NCBI GenBank assembly: GCA_965224675.1
Contig: CBDDAA010000004.1
Coordinates: 1,178,001 to 1,242,000 of the forward strand
DNA: 64,000 nucleotides
Direction: 5' to 3'
DNA from: UBA7957 sp965224675
Lineage (GTDB): Bacteria; Pseudomonadota; Gammaproteobacteria; Granulosicoccales; Granulosicoccaceae
Below the pieces are notes generated by a model. That model was given only the letters and a program-made list of their open reading frames with translations. It was not told the origin of the DNA and searched no databases. Both the position numbers and the translations under genes were made by a program. This document shows positions 17,642 through 25,884 of this stretch, one piece after another. Within the stretch, counting starts at the first letter, position 1; the number at the start of each line of letters is the position of its first letter.

Positions 17642-18544
17642 TCAGTTTATTCGTTCTATAAAATGCAGCCTGGTCAGGCATTCAGAGTAGCTTTCATACC
17701 AGTACTTGAGTGCTTGCAGCAGATTTGCATTAGTGGTGCTGGAAAGTAATAACTGTCTGGTTCTCCAGGGTTTGTTAGGGCCATTAAAGTGAAGAACCAT
17801 GGCATCTTTTAAACTCACGCCCTCGTGGCTAAAAATTTCATTTTGAAAAGTTATAAGGTAATTGTAGCTACCGCTGAGCAAGGTCTGAACGCCATTAAAA
17901 TACAAATTAAGCACCACCTGATCAGTATGGCTTGCCTCTATATTTTGCCAGGTTTCTTTTGTTAATAACGCTAGTAATTCTGTGTAGGCGTCAGCATTTA
18001 GTAATTGCCTGTCAAACAACATCAATCCGGCGTTAAAAGTGTTATGTAACACTTCACCTTTTATTATCGATTGTTTTGAGAGTGGCAGGAATGTGTGACT
18101 ATCACGCCCTTCACCGTGATAGTAGTTACCGTCACCGCAGCAGATCAACGCGCCGGACATTGTAAAAACAGGCTGTATGGATTGTCGAAATAGCAGATCG
18201 CTATCGCAAAACAATACTTTTTTATAGCCTGTTAAACGCAAAACCTCCAGGGAATAGAATCTGGCTTTTCTGTTAGTGAGGTCTGAGCGATTGGCTAATA
18301 GCTCTTGTAGGCATGTATCCAACTGCGATGAGACTGCCATAAAGCGGAGTCGGGCATAACATTTTTCAATACATCTTTGGTATTTGATATCCAGATTGGC
18401 GTGGATGATTACAATATCCCCGTTAAACCAAGTATTGTATTTTAAGAATGAATGAATCATAACCAAGGTACCCGGCATAAATTCTTCTGTGCATACCGTA
18501 ACCAGGCAATATTCAGTATCAGTTGAAAATTTATTCTTTGTCAT
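17642..18544 (-). CDS. Glycosyltransferase family 8-like protein
   Basis: A 300-residue GT-A fold protein. It opens with YCLVTVCTEEFMPGTLVMIHSF, has the metal-binding DxD in KVLFCDSDLLFRQ at about residue 118, and shows the GT8-like FNAGLMLFDRQLL and HTDQVVLNLYF. A late VLHFNGPNKPW matches the family's His-x-x-G-x-x-KPW motif. These enzymes transfer sugar from a nucleotide sugar to sugars, lipids or proteins. No signal peptide is present, so it acts in the cytoplasm. It lies 12 bases downstream of the cyclase gene, which suggests co-transcription and possibly glycosylation of the peptide product. Confidence 0.8.
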   Translation of the reverse strand: MTKNKFSTDTEYCLVTVCTEEFMPGTLVMIHSFLKYNTWFNGDIVIIHANLDIKYQRCIEKCYARLRFMAVSSQLDTCLQELLANRSDLTNRKARFYSLEVLRLTGYKKVLFCDSDLLFRQSIQPVFTMSGALICCGDGNYYHGEGRDSHTFLPLSKQSIIKGEVLHNTFNAGLMLFDRQLLNADAYTELLALLTKETWQNIEASHTDQVVLNLYFNGVQTLLSGSYNYLITFQNEIFSHEGVSLKDAMVLHFNGPNKPWRTRQLLLSSTTNANLLQALKYWYESYSECLTRLHFIERIN

Positions 18545-18556
18545 TGTATTATTGTA

Positions 18557-20407
18557 TCATTCCCAATCCAGCAATTGTAAAGCGGCACCAATATTGCCCC
18601 ATTTCGGATTTGCCTGAAAGTGCTCAGGATCGAGATGCTTGAGTAAACGGGGGATGTCGATGTATTTTGCTCGCGTAATTGCATCGGGTCGGGAGTTTAC
18701 TGTTTGTGCTGCGAGTTTTAATACTTCAGGCAGGATATCAAAAAACGCCTTAACACGGGCCGGTTCGGCTTTGGTCTTGCTCCAGCAGATATTATCGGGT
18801 AATACAGAATTGAGTGCATTACGCATAATCCAGCGGCGATATTCACCGCGCTGAAATTGTTCTGGTGGTAAACCCAGGGCGAATTCAAGCACCCGCTGAT
18901 CCAGTAAAGGATAACAATAACTGATATTGTGCTTTGCACCACTGGCGGCCCAACCTTCCAGACGTGCGGTTATCTGCCCGCTTGCCAACATTTGTAGCTG
19001 AACCTGACGGATGCCATGCAGCAGATAACCCTTTTTTTGCAGGGGTTTAGCTTGTCGTGAAAAACTCGGGTTAATAAACGGTTTAGGTGGATAAGGCCAT
19101 TGCTTGTGGCGTATTGCACGTAAAATACGTAAAGAACTATCGGGGGCAATAAGAGGAAGCACTGCGCGAGATAGTATGAATTTCCAGGACGCACTGGTAC
19201 CGGCTTTACTCTCATGGTAGAGCTTCTGCCAGCGTCTGCTCATTAATAGGCCGGGATAGTAGCCACGTCTGTTAAATGATATACCATCATCTCCGCCCCA
19301 GCCGGAGAGTATCACTTGAACATCTTTTTGTTCTGCCTGTTGTTGCACCAATTGCTCATATACATTGGTGGCAGTAAAAGGCTCGCGGGTGGGGTCTTGA
19401 TGTAAAAATCTGAGAACATCGTCTATGTTGAGACTACAGTAGCGGGGCTTCAACCCTTCTTGATCACATATTGACTGGATCAACGCATAATCATTTTGCA
19501 ATCCTTCCTTATTATTATCCGGCGGGGGTTGCCAGCAAAAGGCGAGTGGTGGGGGCCGATCTTGTTTTCTCAGTTCACGTGCAGCCAACACGGCAATACC
19601 TGACGAATCCAATCCACCGCTTAAGTGAACACCTATGTTATGCCCGGATGGCAGGCGGGCTGTTATTGCAATGCTTAACAGCTCCTGCAAGGCTTCTGCG
19701 TATTCGTCATCTGATTTATAACGAACATCATTGGCACGTTCGGGAAACCAATAACGTGATAGTTGTTGGGAATCTGGCGAAACCGTCAGACTGTGACCTG
19801 GCGGTAGTTTAATAATGTCCTTGAAATAGGTTTGTGTGTTATGGGTGAATGGATTGAATAACAGACTGGCAGCGACATATTGCTCATCTATGCATTGTGG
19901 TACACAGGGGATATTTAATAGATTTCCAAGTGTGCTGGAGAAAACAAACATATCTGCTGTCAGACTGTAATAAAAAGGTTGTACGCCAATTGGATCACGG
20001 GCACAGAACAGTTTTCTTTGCCGAGGGTCCCAAATGGAAAATGCATAGTCTCCCACGAGGTGAGATGGGCAGTCAGAACCCCAACGAAGATAAGCAGATA
20101 AAATCAGCTCGCTATCGGAGATTTGTGTTTTACGTGAGTGAGAAATATTGAGTTTATTTATTAACTCGGGCTTATTGTCAAGGCGGGCAGCGTGAATGCA
20201 GGTTAATCCACTTACTGCATCGTCGTGGGGGTTGTTATTGACTAATTGAAGGGAGGAATTGACTGCGTTTGAATTTTTTACGCTGAAGCCGACATAATGG
20301 TCAATCCATGATGTCACAGAATGTGGAGGCTGACCGGCTAACGCCTCCAGAGCAGTGTCTGCGAGTGAATCTTTATTCTCGCAACGTCTGAATACGCCGC
20401 CAATCAT
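18557..20407 (-). CDS. Asparagine-synthetase-like lasso peptide cyclase (C protein)
   Basis: A 616-residue homologue of asparagine synthase B. The N-terminal glutaminase-like domain starts MIGGVF, where AsnB has Met-Cys-Gly-Ile. The nucleophilic Cys2 is therefore absent and the protein cannot hydrolyse glutamine in the usual way. The synthetase domain is intact: the PP-loop VHLSGGLDSSGIAVLA at about residues 262-277, LSGWGGDDG and the C-terminal CYPLLDQRVLEFALGLPP followed by RRWIMRNAL. Lasso cyclases use this domain to adenylate an Asp/Glu side chain and form the isopeptide ring with the core's N-terminal amine. The gene sits 59 bases after the precursor gene and just downstream of pqqD, which supports the assignment. 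Confidence 0.85.
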   Translation of the reverse strand: MIGGVFRRCENKDSLADTALEALAGQPPHSVTSWIDHYVGFSVKNSNAVNSSLQLVNNNPHDDAVSGLTCIHAARLDNKPELINKLNISHSRKTQISDSELILSAYLRWGSDCPSHLVGDYAFSIWDPRQRKLFCARDPIGVQPFYYSLTADMFVFSSTLGNLLNIPCVPQCIDEQYVAASLLFNPFTHNTQTYFKDIIKLPPGHSLTVSPDSQQLSRYWFPERANDVRYKSDDEYAEALQELLSIAITARLPSGHNIGVHLSGGLDSSGIAVLAARELRKQDRPPPLAFCWQPPPDNNKEGLQNDYALIQSICDQEGLKPRYCSLNIDDVLRFLHQDPTREPFTATNVYEQLVQQQAEQKDVQVILSGWGGDDGISFNRRGYYPGLLMSRRWQKLYHESKAGTSASWKFILSRAVLPLIAPDSSLRILRAIRHKQWPYPPKPFINPSFSRQAKPLQKKGYLLHGIRQVQLQMLASGQITARLEGWAASGAKHNISYCYPLLDQRVLEFALGLPPEQFQRGEYRRWIMRNALNSVLPDNICWSKTKAEPARVKAFFDILPEVLKLAAQTVNSRPDAITRAKYIDIPRLLKHLDPEHFQANPKWGNIGAALQLLDWE

Positions 20408-20466
20408 TAGCAATCAGATTTGCAGTAACTATCAATCAAATTTGTGAGTAAAGCGAGCTGCTGAGA

Positions 20467-20646
20467 TTACGAACCACTGTATATACCATCTTCAAGATGT
20501 ATAGCACCAAAAAACCCCATCTCGGTTCGGTCTACGCTGACAATGTTTTCTATAACGGGCTTGGTCCAGGTTTTTTTTGGGGGATTACTGGAATTTTCCA
20601 GTTCTGTGACAGATTGCGCATTTTGTTCTGTATTTTCTGGGCTCAT
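20467..20646 (-). CDS. Candidate lasso-type RiPP precursor peptide
   Basis: A 59-residue peptide starting MSPENTEQNAQSVTELE, with AGGT about ten bases upstream of ATG 20646. The leader contains KKTWTKPVIENIVSV (residues 24-38), which fits the Y/W-x-x-P-x-L/I motif that PqqD-type RREs bind in lasso leaders. A Thr (T41) sits where such leaders keep a conserved Thr near the cleavage site. The predicted core is GFFGAIHLEDGIYSGS (residues 44-59): Gly1 with Glu9 would give a nine-residue ring and a seven-residue tail. T41 would then be at -3 instead of the usual -2, so Met43 (ring would be 10) or Gly47 (Asp7) are alternatives. The gene lies between pqqD and the cyclase gene, as expected. The core offers Tyr, Ser, His and Asp for tailoring. 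Confidence 0.8.
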   Translation of the reverse strand: MSPENTEQNAQSVTELENSSNPPKKTWTKPVIENIVSVDRTEMGFFGAIHLEDGIYSGS

Positions 20647-20738
20647 GTTTGAAATTACCTATTTAATATGGACTAAATCAATCTATTTGTACTTATGCTT
20701 TATTTAACTGTATTTACAGTGTTTAATTCAAGTCAGAT

Positions 20739-21017
20739 CTATATTGCTTTAATAACCTTTAAGGCATGCATCTCATTGATAAATACCAAAACATCCTGCT
20801 GACAAGTCAAAGAGTCAACCTCAAATTCGTTGAGTAACGTCTCGCATAAATCTGCTACGGGTAGTGGTTTTTCCAGCAGTGTCCAGATGCGTTTGCCAAT
20901 TGCATTAATACTGTAATACTCACCGTTGTCAATACTCATCATTACCAGGCTATCATCCAGATCACTGAACAGTATTGCGTCATTACGTGCCACAGTTGAC
21001 TCGGTTTGTAATTTCAT
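20739..21017 (-). CDS. PqqD-family RiPP recognition protein (lasso B1)
   Basis: A 92-residue stand-alone RRE. The pattern VARNDAILFSDLDDSLVMMSIDNGEYYSIN followed by GKRIWTLLEKPLPVADLCETLLNEF is the characteristic PqqD fold, a three-stranded sheet plus helical bundle. PqqD proteins bind the leader of a precursor and deliver it to the peptidase and cyclase. The start is ATG 21017, with CAGGAGAT just upstream; a TTG lies one codon earlier. The precursor gene follows 92 bases later on the same strand. Confidence 0.88.
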   Translation of the reverse strand: MKLQTESTVARNDAILFSDLDDSLVMMSIDNGEYYSINAIGKRIWTLLEKPLPVADLCETLLNEFEVDSLTCQQDVLVFINEMHALKVIKAI

Positions 21018-21103
21018 CAAATCTCCTGTTTCTAACGACTTAGCGCAGAAACTATATCAAACTAAAGCGTCGAAAACCACAGGTGGTCTATTAGCAAATA
21101 TAG

Positions 21104-21793
21104 TTATATATAGGATAACCACGCTTCAGGTACTAAAAATCCCTTGCTCCAACGATTGGTTTCTTCAGATGCAATACAATGCCACAATGGCGGATTTGAA
21201 CCTGTTCGAAAGAAATTAACGCTGTTTGCATAATCCCAGATGGTAATCATTTCATTTGTATCCGGGTGTAAAAAACGAAAGAACGACTTTTCCGGTTCAT
21301 CAACATGAATCAAAAACATTGACCAATGCTCGCCTTCATATCTGTTGGTGTGCCATTCGCGGTATCCGCCTCTGGGGTATAAAAAATCACCAATCAATTT
21401 GCAAGTTTGCCCAAAATACAGGTTTACCGCCTGTTGTAGTTCATCGGGTTTGGGCGGTGGCGGTAGGCCAAAGTGACCCGGATAAGTGGTGCATTGCAGG
21501 TTATATCGGCAATCTTTTGTAGGCTCTTTAGTGATAATTCGTTTCAATTGCGGCCTGTTTTTTTGCAAAGTAGCTCTGGCCTCCCGGGCTAACATCTGCC
21601 TGATAAGAGGTGCATGATAAATCTCATCTCTGGCTTGCAAATAACTATTTTCGTTTAATTTTTTATAAAAATAATTCACATCTATATCAGCAGGAATACT
21701 CGTAAGTTCTTTGCTCAGGCGTGCGATTTCTGAGAAACCATCGAGTTCATCCATGGAATAAGAATGAAAAATGTTTTTGTAGTGTATTGACAT
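21104..21793 (-). CDS. Possible Fe(II)/2OG-oxygenase-like protein in the RiPP operon
   Basis: The 229-residue protein is not a family I know by name. Its second half resembles small cupin-fold dioxygenases. A His in REWHTNRYEGEHWSMFLIHV is followed by strands FFRFLHPDTNEMITIWDYANSVNFFR, then a distal His in PPLWHCIASEETNRWSKGF with a following Arg. H-x-N instead of H-x-D would make it an atypical iron site. It has no signal peptide. It is the first gene before pqqD and the precursor, with 83 bases between, so it probably belongs to the same operon and may modify the peptide. A non-enzymatic role cannot be ruled out. Confidence 0.45.
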   Translation of the reverse strand: MSIHYKNIFHSYSMDELDGFSEIARLSKELTSIPADIDVNYFYKKLNENSYLQARDEIYHAPLIRQMLAREARATLQKNRPQLKRIITKEPTKDCRYNLQCTTYPGHFGLPPPPKPDELQQAVNLYFGQTCKLIGDFLYPRGGYREWHTNRYEGEHWSMFLIHVDEPEKSFFRFLHPDTNEMITIWDYANSVNFFRTGSNPPLWHCIASEETNRWSKGFLVPEAWLSYI

Positions 21794-22023
21794 GGTGCAG
21801 GTAATTTTACATCAAGTGATTTTTTTAAAATTCCAGATAATTAATATCTGAAAATAAATTTTAGTCTGATATTATAACAATTAGCGTAAGTTTTGATCCG
21901 ACTAATCTTTTGTTGTGTTATTCATGGTTTTAAGTTTTTGCGGATAAAAAGCATATTTATTTAATTAAAGGCAAAGTTCAGAAAATGCATTCCTTCCCTG
22001 GTATTTATCGATTTAAGAACTTT
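21794..22023 (-). promoter_or_regulatory. Probable promoter region of the precursor operon
   Basis: A 230-base, very AT-rich gap upstream of the minus-strand run 21,793 to 16,213. It contains stretches such as ttttaaaattcc and gatattataac that could form -10 elements. No coding frame is convincing. Confidence 0.4.
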
Positions 22024-23181
22024 TTAGGTAATTAAATAGGGATTCCACCATCCTTGTTTGGGTAGATTTTTACGCGCCAGATTTAATTGCTCAAAATAAA
22101 TCGGTGGCGTTTCCAATTCAGCAATAACGTTGTTGTAAAGTTGCCCATCTTTATCTGCTACTACTTCTTGTAAGTAATTCTTAGTTGTCGTTTCTTGTGT
22201 TTCGGGATGGAAACCAATAGATCCACGAGGGCCGGTAAATTTCACTGTTTTTAATGCGTCCATCAGTTTTCCATTCACCGAGTGGTCGATATCAATCCGT
22301 TGCATGGCGCTGGCGATGAGATGTCCAGTCTCATAAGCGAGCAAGGCATAGCCATTTGGTGGGTAATCCGCGTGAACCCGTTGCTTGAATATCCGCTTGA
22401 AATGCTTATCTTCAGTCGAATTTATTTGCCAACTGGAGATTGAATGAATATTCAGTGCAGAGGTTCCTAAAGTGTTCAATGAGGATCCATCTACTGCAAA
22501 AGGGGAGCAGATCAAGGGCGTTTCTTTAGCGTCACTGGGTTCGTGATAAGCGGTCAAAAAGGAAAGCGCTTCTTTTCCAGAATATAACCCCATTATGAAA
22601 TCAGGTTGATTATTAACCATTTCCTTTAAGAGCCCGGACGGGTCCTGTGTGCGGGTTTCACGATGAGTAACCGTTGTTTGCAGCAGCTTGGCGCCATTAG
22701 CTTCCAGGCCCAGGCCGAAAGAGAAAGTCATGCCGTATCCTGCTTCGTGCAATGCGGTCATAGAGCAGGCTTTTTTACCGTATTGAGCCGCCCCCCAATA
22801 GCCAGACATCCAAATTGACTGCCACAGGTTGAAAGAATTAACAAAGGTATAAGGACTCTGCGCGTTGTCAAAGAGTACATCTTCGCCTAGCGTATTGACG
22901 ATTAATGGCACCTGCTGACTTTCGAAAAGCTTATTCACGTAAGGCAACAAACCTGTGTTTAAGGGCGCAACCACGACATCCACCTGCTGCTTTATCAGCA
23001 GATCCTGCAATTTCCCTGATACGATGCTTTTATCCGCATTGTTAGCGGTGGTTTCCATACTGATTTCAAAATTAGTCGCAGCGTTTTCTGTTAAACCCAT
23101 TTCCAGGGCTTTAAGGATATCTTGCGCTTTGAATGCAATATGGTTGGATGTGGGTACCAATACACCAATTTTTAAACACAT
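22024..23181 (-). CDS. Substrate-binding-protein-like protein lacking a signal peptide
   Basis: A 385-residue protein of the type-1 periplasmic-binding fold (branched-chain amino-acid/amide receptor group). It opens with LKIGVLVPTSNHIAFKAQDIL and has DVVVAPLNTGLLPYVNKLFE, VPLIVNTLGED, DFIMGLYSGKEALSFL, GYALLAYETGHLIASAMQ and TGPRGSIGFHPETQET. No hydrophobic leader precedes the first strand, so it seems cytoplasmic, like the amide sensor AmiC. The start is ATG 23181; a GTG lies three codons upstream. No ABC permease genes are nearby. It lies between the tail-collar gene and the lasso operon. A sensing or cargo-binding role is possible, but the function is unknown. Confidence 0.65.
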   Translation of the reverse strand: MCLKIGVLVPTSNHIAFKAQDILKALEMGLTENAATNFEISMETTANNADKSIVSGKLQDLLIKQQVDVVVAPLNTGLLPYVNKLFESQQVPLIVNTLGEDVLFDNAQSPYTFVNSFNLWQSIWMSGYWGAAQYGKKACSMTALHEAGYGMTFSFGLGLEANGAKLLQTTVTHRETRTQDPSGLLKEMVNNQPDFIMGLYSGKEALSFLTAYHEPSDAKETPLICSPFAVDGSSLNTLGTSALNIHSISSWQINSTEDKHFKRIFKQRVHADYPPNGYALLAYETGHLIASAMQRIDIDHSVNGKLMDALKTVKFTGPRGSIGFHPETQETTTKNYLQEVVADKDGQLYNNVIAELETPPIYFEQLNLARKNLPKQGWWNPYLIT

Positions 23182-23192
23182 ATTCTTCACTA

Positions 23193-23233
23193 CAAAAAAA
23201 CACTGCCAATTAAAAATCTGGCAGTGTTTTTTT
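23193..23233. terminator. Symmetrical (bidirectional) intrinsic terminator
   Basis: cactgcca (23201-23208) pairs perfectly with tggcagtg (23219-23226). An A-run lies to the left and a T-run to the right, so it can stop transcription in either direction. For the minus strand it closes the tail-collar gene, only a few bases before the next gene starts. Confidence 0.85.
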
Positions 23234-23269
23234 GTTCTTGGGTAGTGGGTAAATTAAGTTGGCAGAAAA

Positions 23270-23815
23270 CTAGCTTCTGGATGGGTATACCCCAACTAAT
23301 GCAATACACACGTAAATACCAAGATAGGGATTGCGGATATCCACACTTTGCCCACCCCCCGTGTTGGCTATTTTTACCGAGCCGGCGTGCATGGTTTGAT
23401 CATCATTAGGCACTTGTTGTGCATAGATATTATGACCGTTAGCCTCATCGGAAAAAGCCAGCATTCTATCTGCCGGGTTGCCGCTATTTGCTAATGTTGA
23501 TTCGCCATGCAGCGTAGCGGTGTGGTTGTGCGATGGCATTTGTGCAACGCTGATATTGACAGTCTCATTTCCGCCTTTCTGTCCCCAGGATACAGGTTGT
23601 AATCCGGGACCAGTGCCAACATGCTTGAGTATTCGGCCACGTAAGTCGGGTAGTGCAAAGGTGGTACGCCCATCGCCACCAAAGGTAGTGCCTAGTAACG
23701 AAAACAAGGCGGAATTTGATGAAATGGGCAGAAGTTGTCCATCACAGTGTGCCCAGCCTCGTGGTGGAAAGTTAAATCCAACGGGCATGATTTGTCCGAT
23801 AAAAGGTTCTGACAT
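23270..23815 (-). CDS. Tail-collar-domain protein (microcystin-dependent protein type)
   Basis: A 181-residue protein with the canonical tail-collar opening MSEPFIGQIMPVGFNFPPRGW, then CDGQLLPISSNSALFSLLGTTFGGDGRTTFALPDLRGR, followed by the MPSHNH block and an IRNPYLGIYVCIAL ending. The fold is known from phage short-tail fibres and from chromosomal MdpB-type proteins of unknown function. The start is ATG 23815 with GAGGAGAC upstream; the frame extends to 23830. No other phage structural gene is present, so it is not part of a prophage in this window. It lies inside the RiPP locus on the same strand as the biosynthetic genes. Confidence 0.88.
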   Translation of the reverse strand: MSEPFIGQIMPVGFNFPPRGWAHCDGQLLPISSNSALFSLLGTTFGGDGRTTFALPDLRGRILKHVGTGPGLQPVSWGQKGGNETVNISVAQMPSHNHTATLHGESTLANSGNPADRMLAFSDEANGHNIYAQQVPNDDQTMHAGSVKIANTGGGQSVDIRNPYLGIYVCIALVGVYPSRS

Positions 23816-23830
23816 GACAAGTCTCCTCAA

Positions 23831-24085
23831 TTATTTTGCTTCGGGTTGCTATTTTTGTCTATCTTGTCGATACAATTGTTTTAACAAGTTTACATTATCA
23901 TAAACTGGCATTATTGCTAAATATTTTTTTCTATGGTATCGCCTGAAATTTGCAGTAATTTCACTTACCGGATTTCGGCGCTTATGTTTCTTCCACCTTA
24001 ATGCCTGATATTCTGGATGTAAGCGCGTATATTTAATGCCAAATCATAAGTAAAACACCAATAATATGAATCAAAAATCAAGCGA
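23831..24085. other. Divergent intergenic region
   Basis: This AT-rich gap of 255 bases separates the tail-collar gene from the methyltransferase-like gene and must carry both promoters. A seven-codon frame (ATG 24066) ends in TGA overlapping the ATG at 24086, which could couple translation of the next gene. Confidence 0.35.
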
Positions 24086-24937
24086 ATGACGGAATATAAA
24101 CCGGAAAAAAATAAACCTGTCTATACCAGACAGGCAAGTGGGGTTTATATGCAGCAGTTTCATGAGCCGCATATGTCCTATATGAACAACAAAATACTTC
24201 GACGTATACTGATTGAAGAACTAAGTCAGCTTGCCCAGAATTATTTTTCAGAACACGCAGGTGAGTTTTCATATGTAGAATTCAACTTCATCACTGAAAT
24301 CGAGAAATTTATGATGCTCTATGCCATGCGCCCATACAAAGATAATACGGGTGGCAGTGGATTTCACAATGCATTTTGGCTTTATATCACGGCTCGTATA
24401 ATCGATCCCGCGGTGATTATCGAAAGCGGATGCTGGAAAGGACATACAACCTGGCTTTTTGAACAGGCTTGTCCGAAGGCAAAAATTCTAGGTTTTGATA
24501 TTAAATTAAATCGACTGGAATATAAGCAATGTAAAGCACAATTTTATGAACATGATTGGTCTGAGTTCGATTTCAAAGGCATTGATCTTAAACAAGCATT
24601 GGTTTTTTTTGATTGTCATGTGAATCATGCCCAGCGCATTATTCAATCACGGGAGCGCTGTATTAAACATCTTATTTTCGATGATAATCCGCCTGCTCAT
24701 AAGTTGTATGCCTATAAAAATCCAGGGTTTCCTACGGCCAATATGCTTCATTCGGGTATAGGTTTGAACTTAGGTGAGATAACATGGCACTGGCAAGGAA
24801 AAAAAAGAACCGGGCAAATCGATTTTAGCGAAGCAGAAAAGGCAAAAAAGCTGATTAAACACCATGCGTTGTTTCCTGATGTAGCAAGTCCAACACGTTA
24901 CGGCGGTTATTCTTTTCTGACTTATGTGCGACTATAA
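24086..24937 (+). CDS. SAM-methyltransferase-fold protein of unknown substrate
   Basis: A 283-residue protein. The central part reads PAVIIESGCWKGHTTWLFEQACPKAKILGFDIK, a Rossmann-like motif I (E-x-G-x-x-x-G) and an acidic strand-2 end. It resembles class I methyltransferases or the cephalosporin-hydroxylase/rhamnosyl-methyltransferase group. Later come ALVFFDCHVNHAQRI and HLIFDDNPP. The N-terminal 70 residues are not diagnostic. ATG 24086 has no strong ribosome-binding site; ATG 24149, preceded by GTGGGG, is an alternative. It converges with the sulfotransferase gene inside the RiPP locus, so methylation of the peptide or of a sugar on it is conceivable. Confidence 0.55.
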   Translation: MTEYKPEKNKPVYTRQASGVYMQQFHEPHMSYMNNKILRRILIEELSQLAQNYFSEHAGEFSYVEFNFITEIEKFMMLYAMRPYKDNTGGSGFHNAFWLYITARIIDPAVIIESGCWKGHTTWLFEQACPKAKILGFDIKLNRLEYKQCKAQFYEHDWSEFDFKGIDLKQALVFFDCHVNHAQRIIQSRERCIKHLIFDDNPPAHKLYAYKNPGFPTANMLHSGIGLNLGEITWHWQGKKRTGQIDFSEAEKAKKLIKHHALFPDVASPTRYGGYSFLTYVRL

Positions 24938-25011
24938 AACCAGCTGATTGTATTGTCAGTGGGCAAGGCGGAAGGTTCAGTGTGCCTTTTACATGATTGA
25001 GATACACGATT

Positions 25012-25881
25012 TCAAGTTGACTGCTTGCAGAGATATTGCTCTGCTTCAGAGAGGTAGCCAAAACGCGCCATCACCTCATGATGTGTATCCAGCAGACGTT
25101 GTACTTGTGATATTGAAAGGTGTTTGTGCCATTCACCAACTTTGCCTTGGCGAAAAAATGAAGGTGCGGTAGGCGACTTTTCAGAAAAAGGCTGTTGACG
25201 TTCTTGCAGCTGCAAGCGGTCAAATTGGGAAAATTTTATCGCCAGATTTATTCGTTTATTATCTATAGGCAATGCTGAAAAACGAACAACTTTTCTAAAA
25301 GTTGTTGCGCTTTGAGATAACATATCTTCATAACGAATGGTAAGAATCCGTAGATCCGGTTCGTCCAGCCAGCTTAAGACATGATTGCTCCAGGTGTCGA
25401 GGGTTTGAGGTAGCTGGTAATAAAGCTTATCGGGGTTGTCAAAGAGTGTATAGAAACGATTACTCATCAGGGCAATGATTTCATCGAGATTTTTTTGCCC
25501 ATGATGGGCGAATGAGACGGCAAGATCGAGTGGGTTGCGTATAATATAAATGACGCCGTCCATCGCCTGTTTCGGAAACAGCGCGGCGCCTTCGGCGTTA
25601 TATTGATAGGCGTCGTGAATTTTGATAAAACAGGGAGGTTTGCAATCGGCGGCTAAAAGCGTATTAAACAAAGGTCGGTAGTATGCTATTTCGTCCATAC
25701 GCAAATCCGAAGAACTAATCCCCAACAACTCATCAAATACCTTGCGTTCGACGGCAATCGAACGACCAGATAATGTATTGATGCTGACAGGTTGATCCTC
25801 TGTGCTCTGGTAGTTGCTTAGAAATGCACGTAGCCAGGTATTGCCAGACTTGGGGTATGATGCAAGCCATATGACTGACAT
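25012..25881 (-). CDS. PAPS-dependent sulfotransferase
   Basis: A 289-residue cytosolic sulfotransferase. All three family motifs are visible: the 5'-phosphosulfate loop WLASYPKSGNTWLRAF at the N-terminus, the 3'-phosphate site YIIRNPLDLAVSFAHH at about residues 111-126, and RQGKVGEWHKHL near the C-terminus. The family transfers sulfate from PAPS to a hydroxyl or amine. It is the last gene of a tightly packed four-gene minus-strand operon, three bases after the HprK-like gene. The core of the nearby precursor contains Tyr and Ser residues, so sulfation of the peptide is a reasonable inference. Confidence 0.92.
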   Translation of the reverse strand: MSVIWLASYPKSGNTWLRAFLSNYQSTEDQPVSINTLSGRSIAVERKVFDELLGISSSDLRMDEIAYYRPLFNTLLAADCKPPCFIKIHDAYQYNAEGAALFPKQAMDGVIYIIRNPLDLAVSFAHHGQKNLDEIIALMSNRFYTLFDNPDKLYYQLPQTLDTWSNHVLSWLDEPDLRILTIRYEDMLSQSATTFRKVVRFSALPIDNKRINLAIKFSQFDRLQLQERQQPFSEKSPTAPSFFRQGKVGEWHKHLSISQVQRLLDTHHEVMARFGYLSEAEQYLCKQST

Positions 25882-25884
25882 CGT

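Noticed and set aside
18557..20407. True asparagine synthetase B
   Set aside because: Cys2 is missing, and the gene is bracketed by a precursor-like peptide gene, pqqD and tailoring genes.
23270..23815. Prophage remnant, because of the tail-collar domain
   Set aside because: No integrase, capsid, tail-tube or lysis genes are near, and the neighbours are biosynthetic genes. Chromosomal MdpB-type tail-collar proteins are known.
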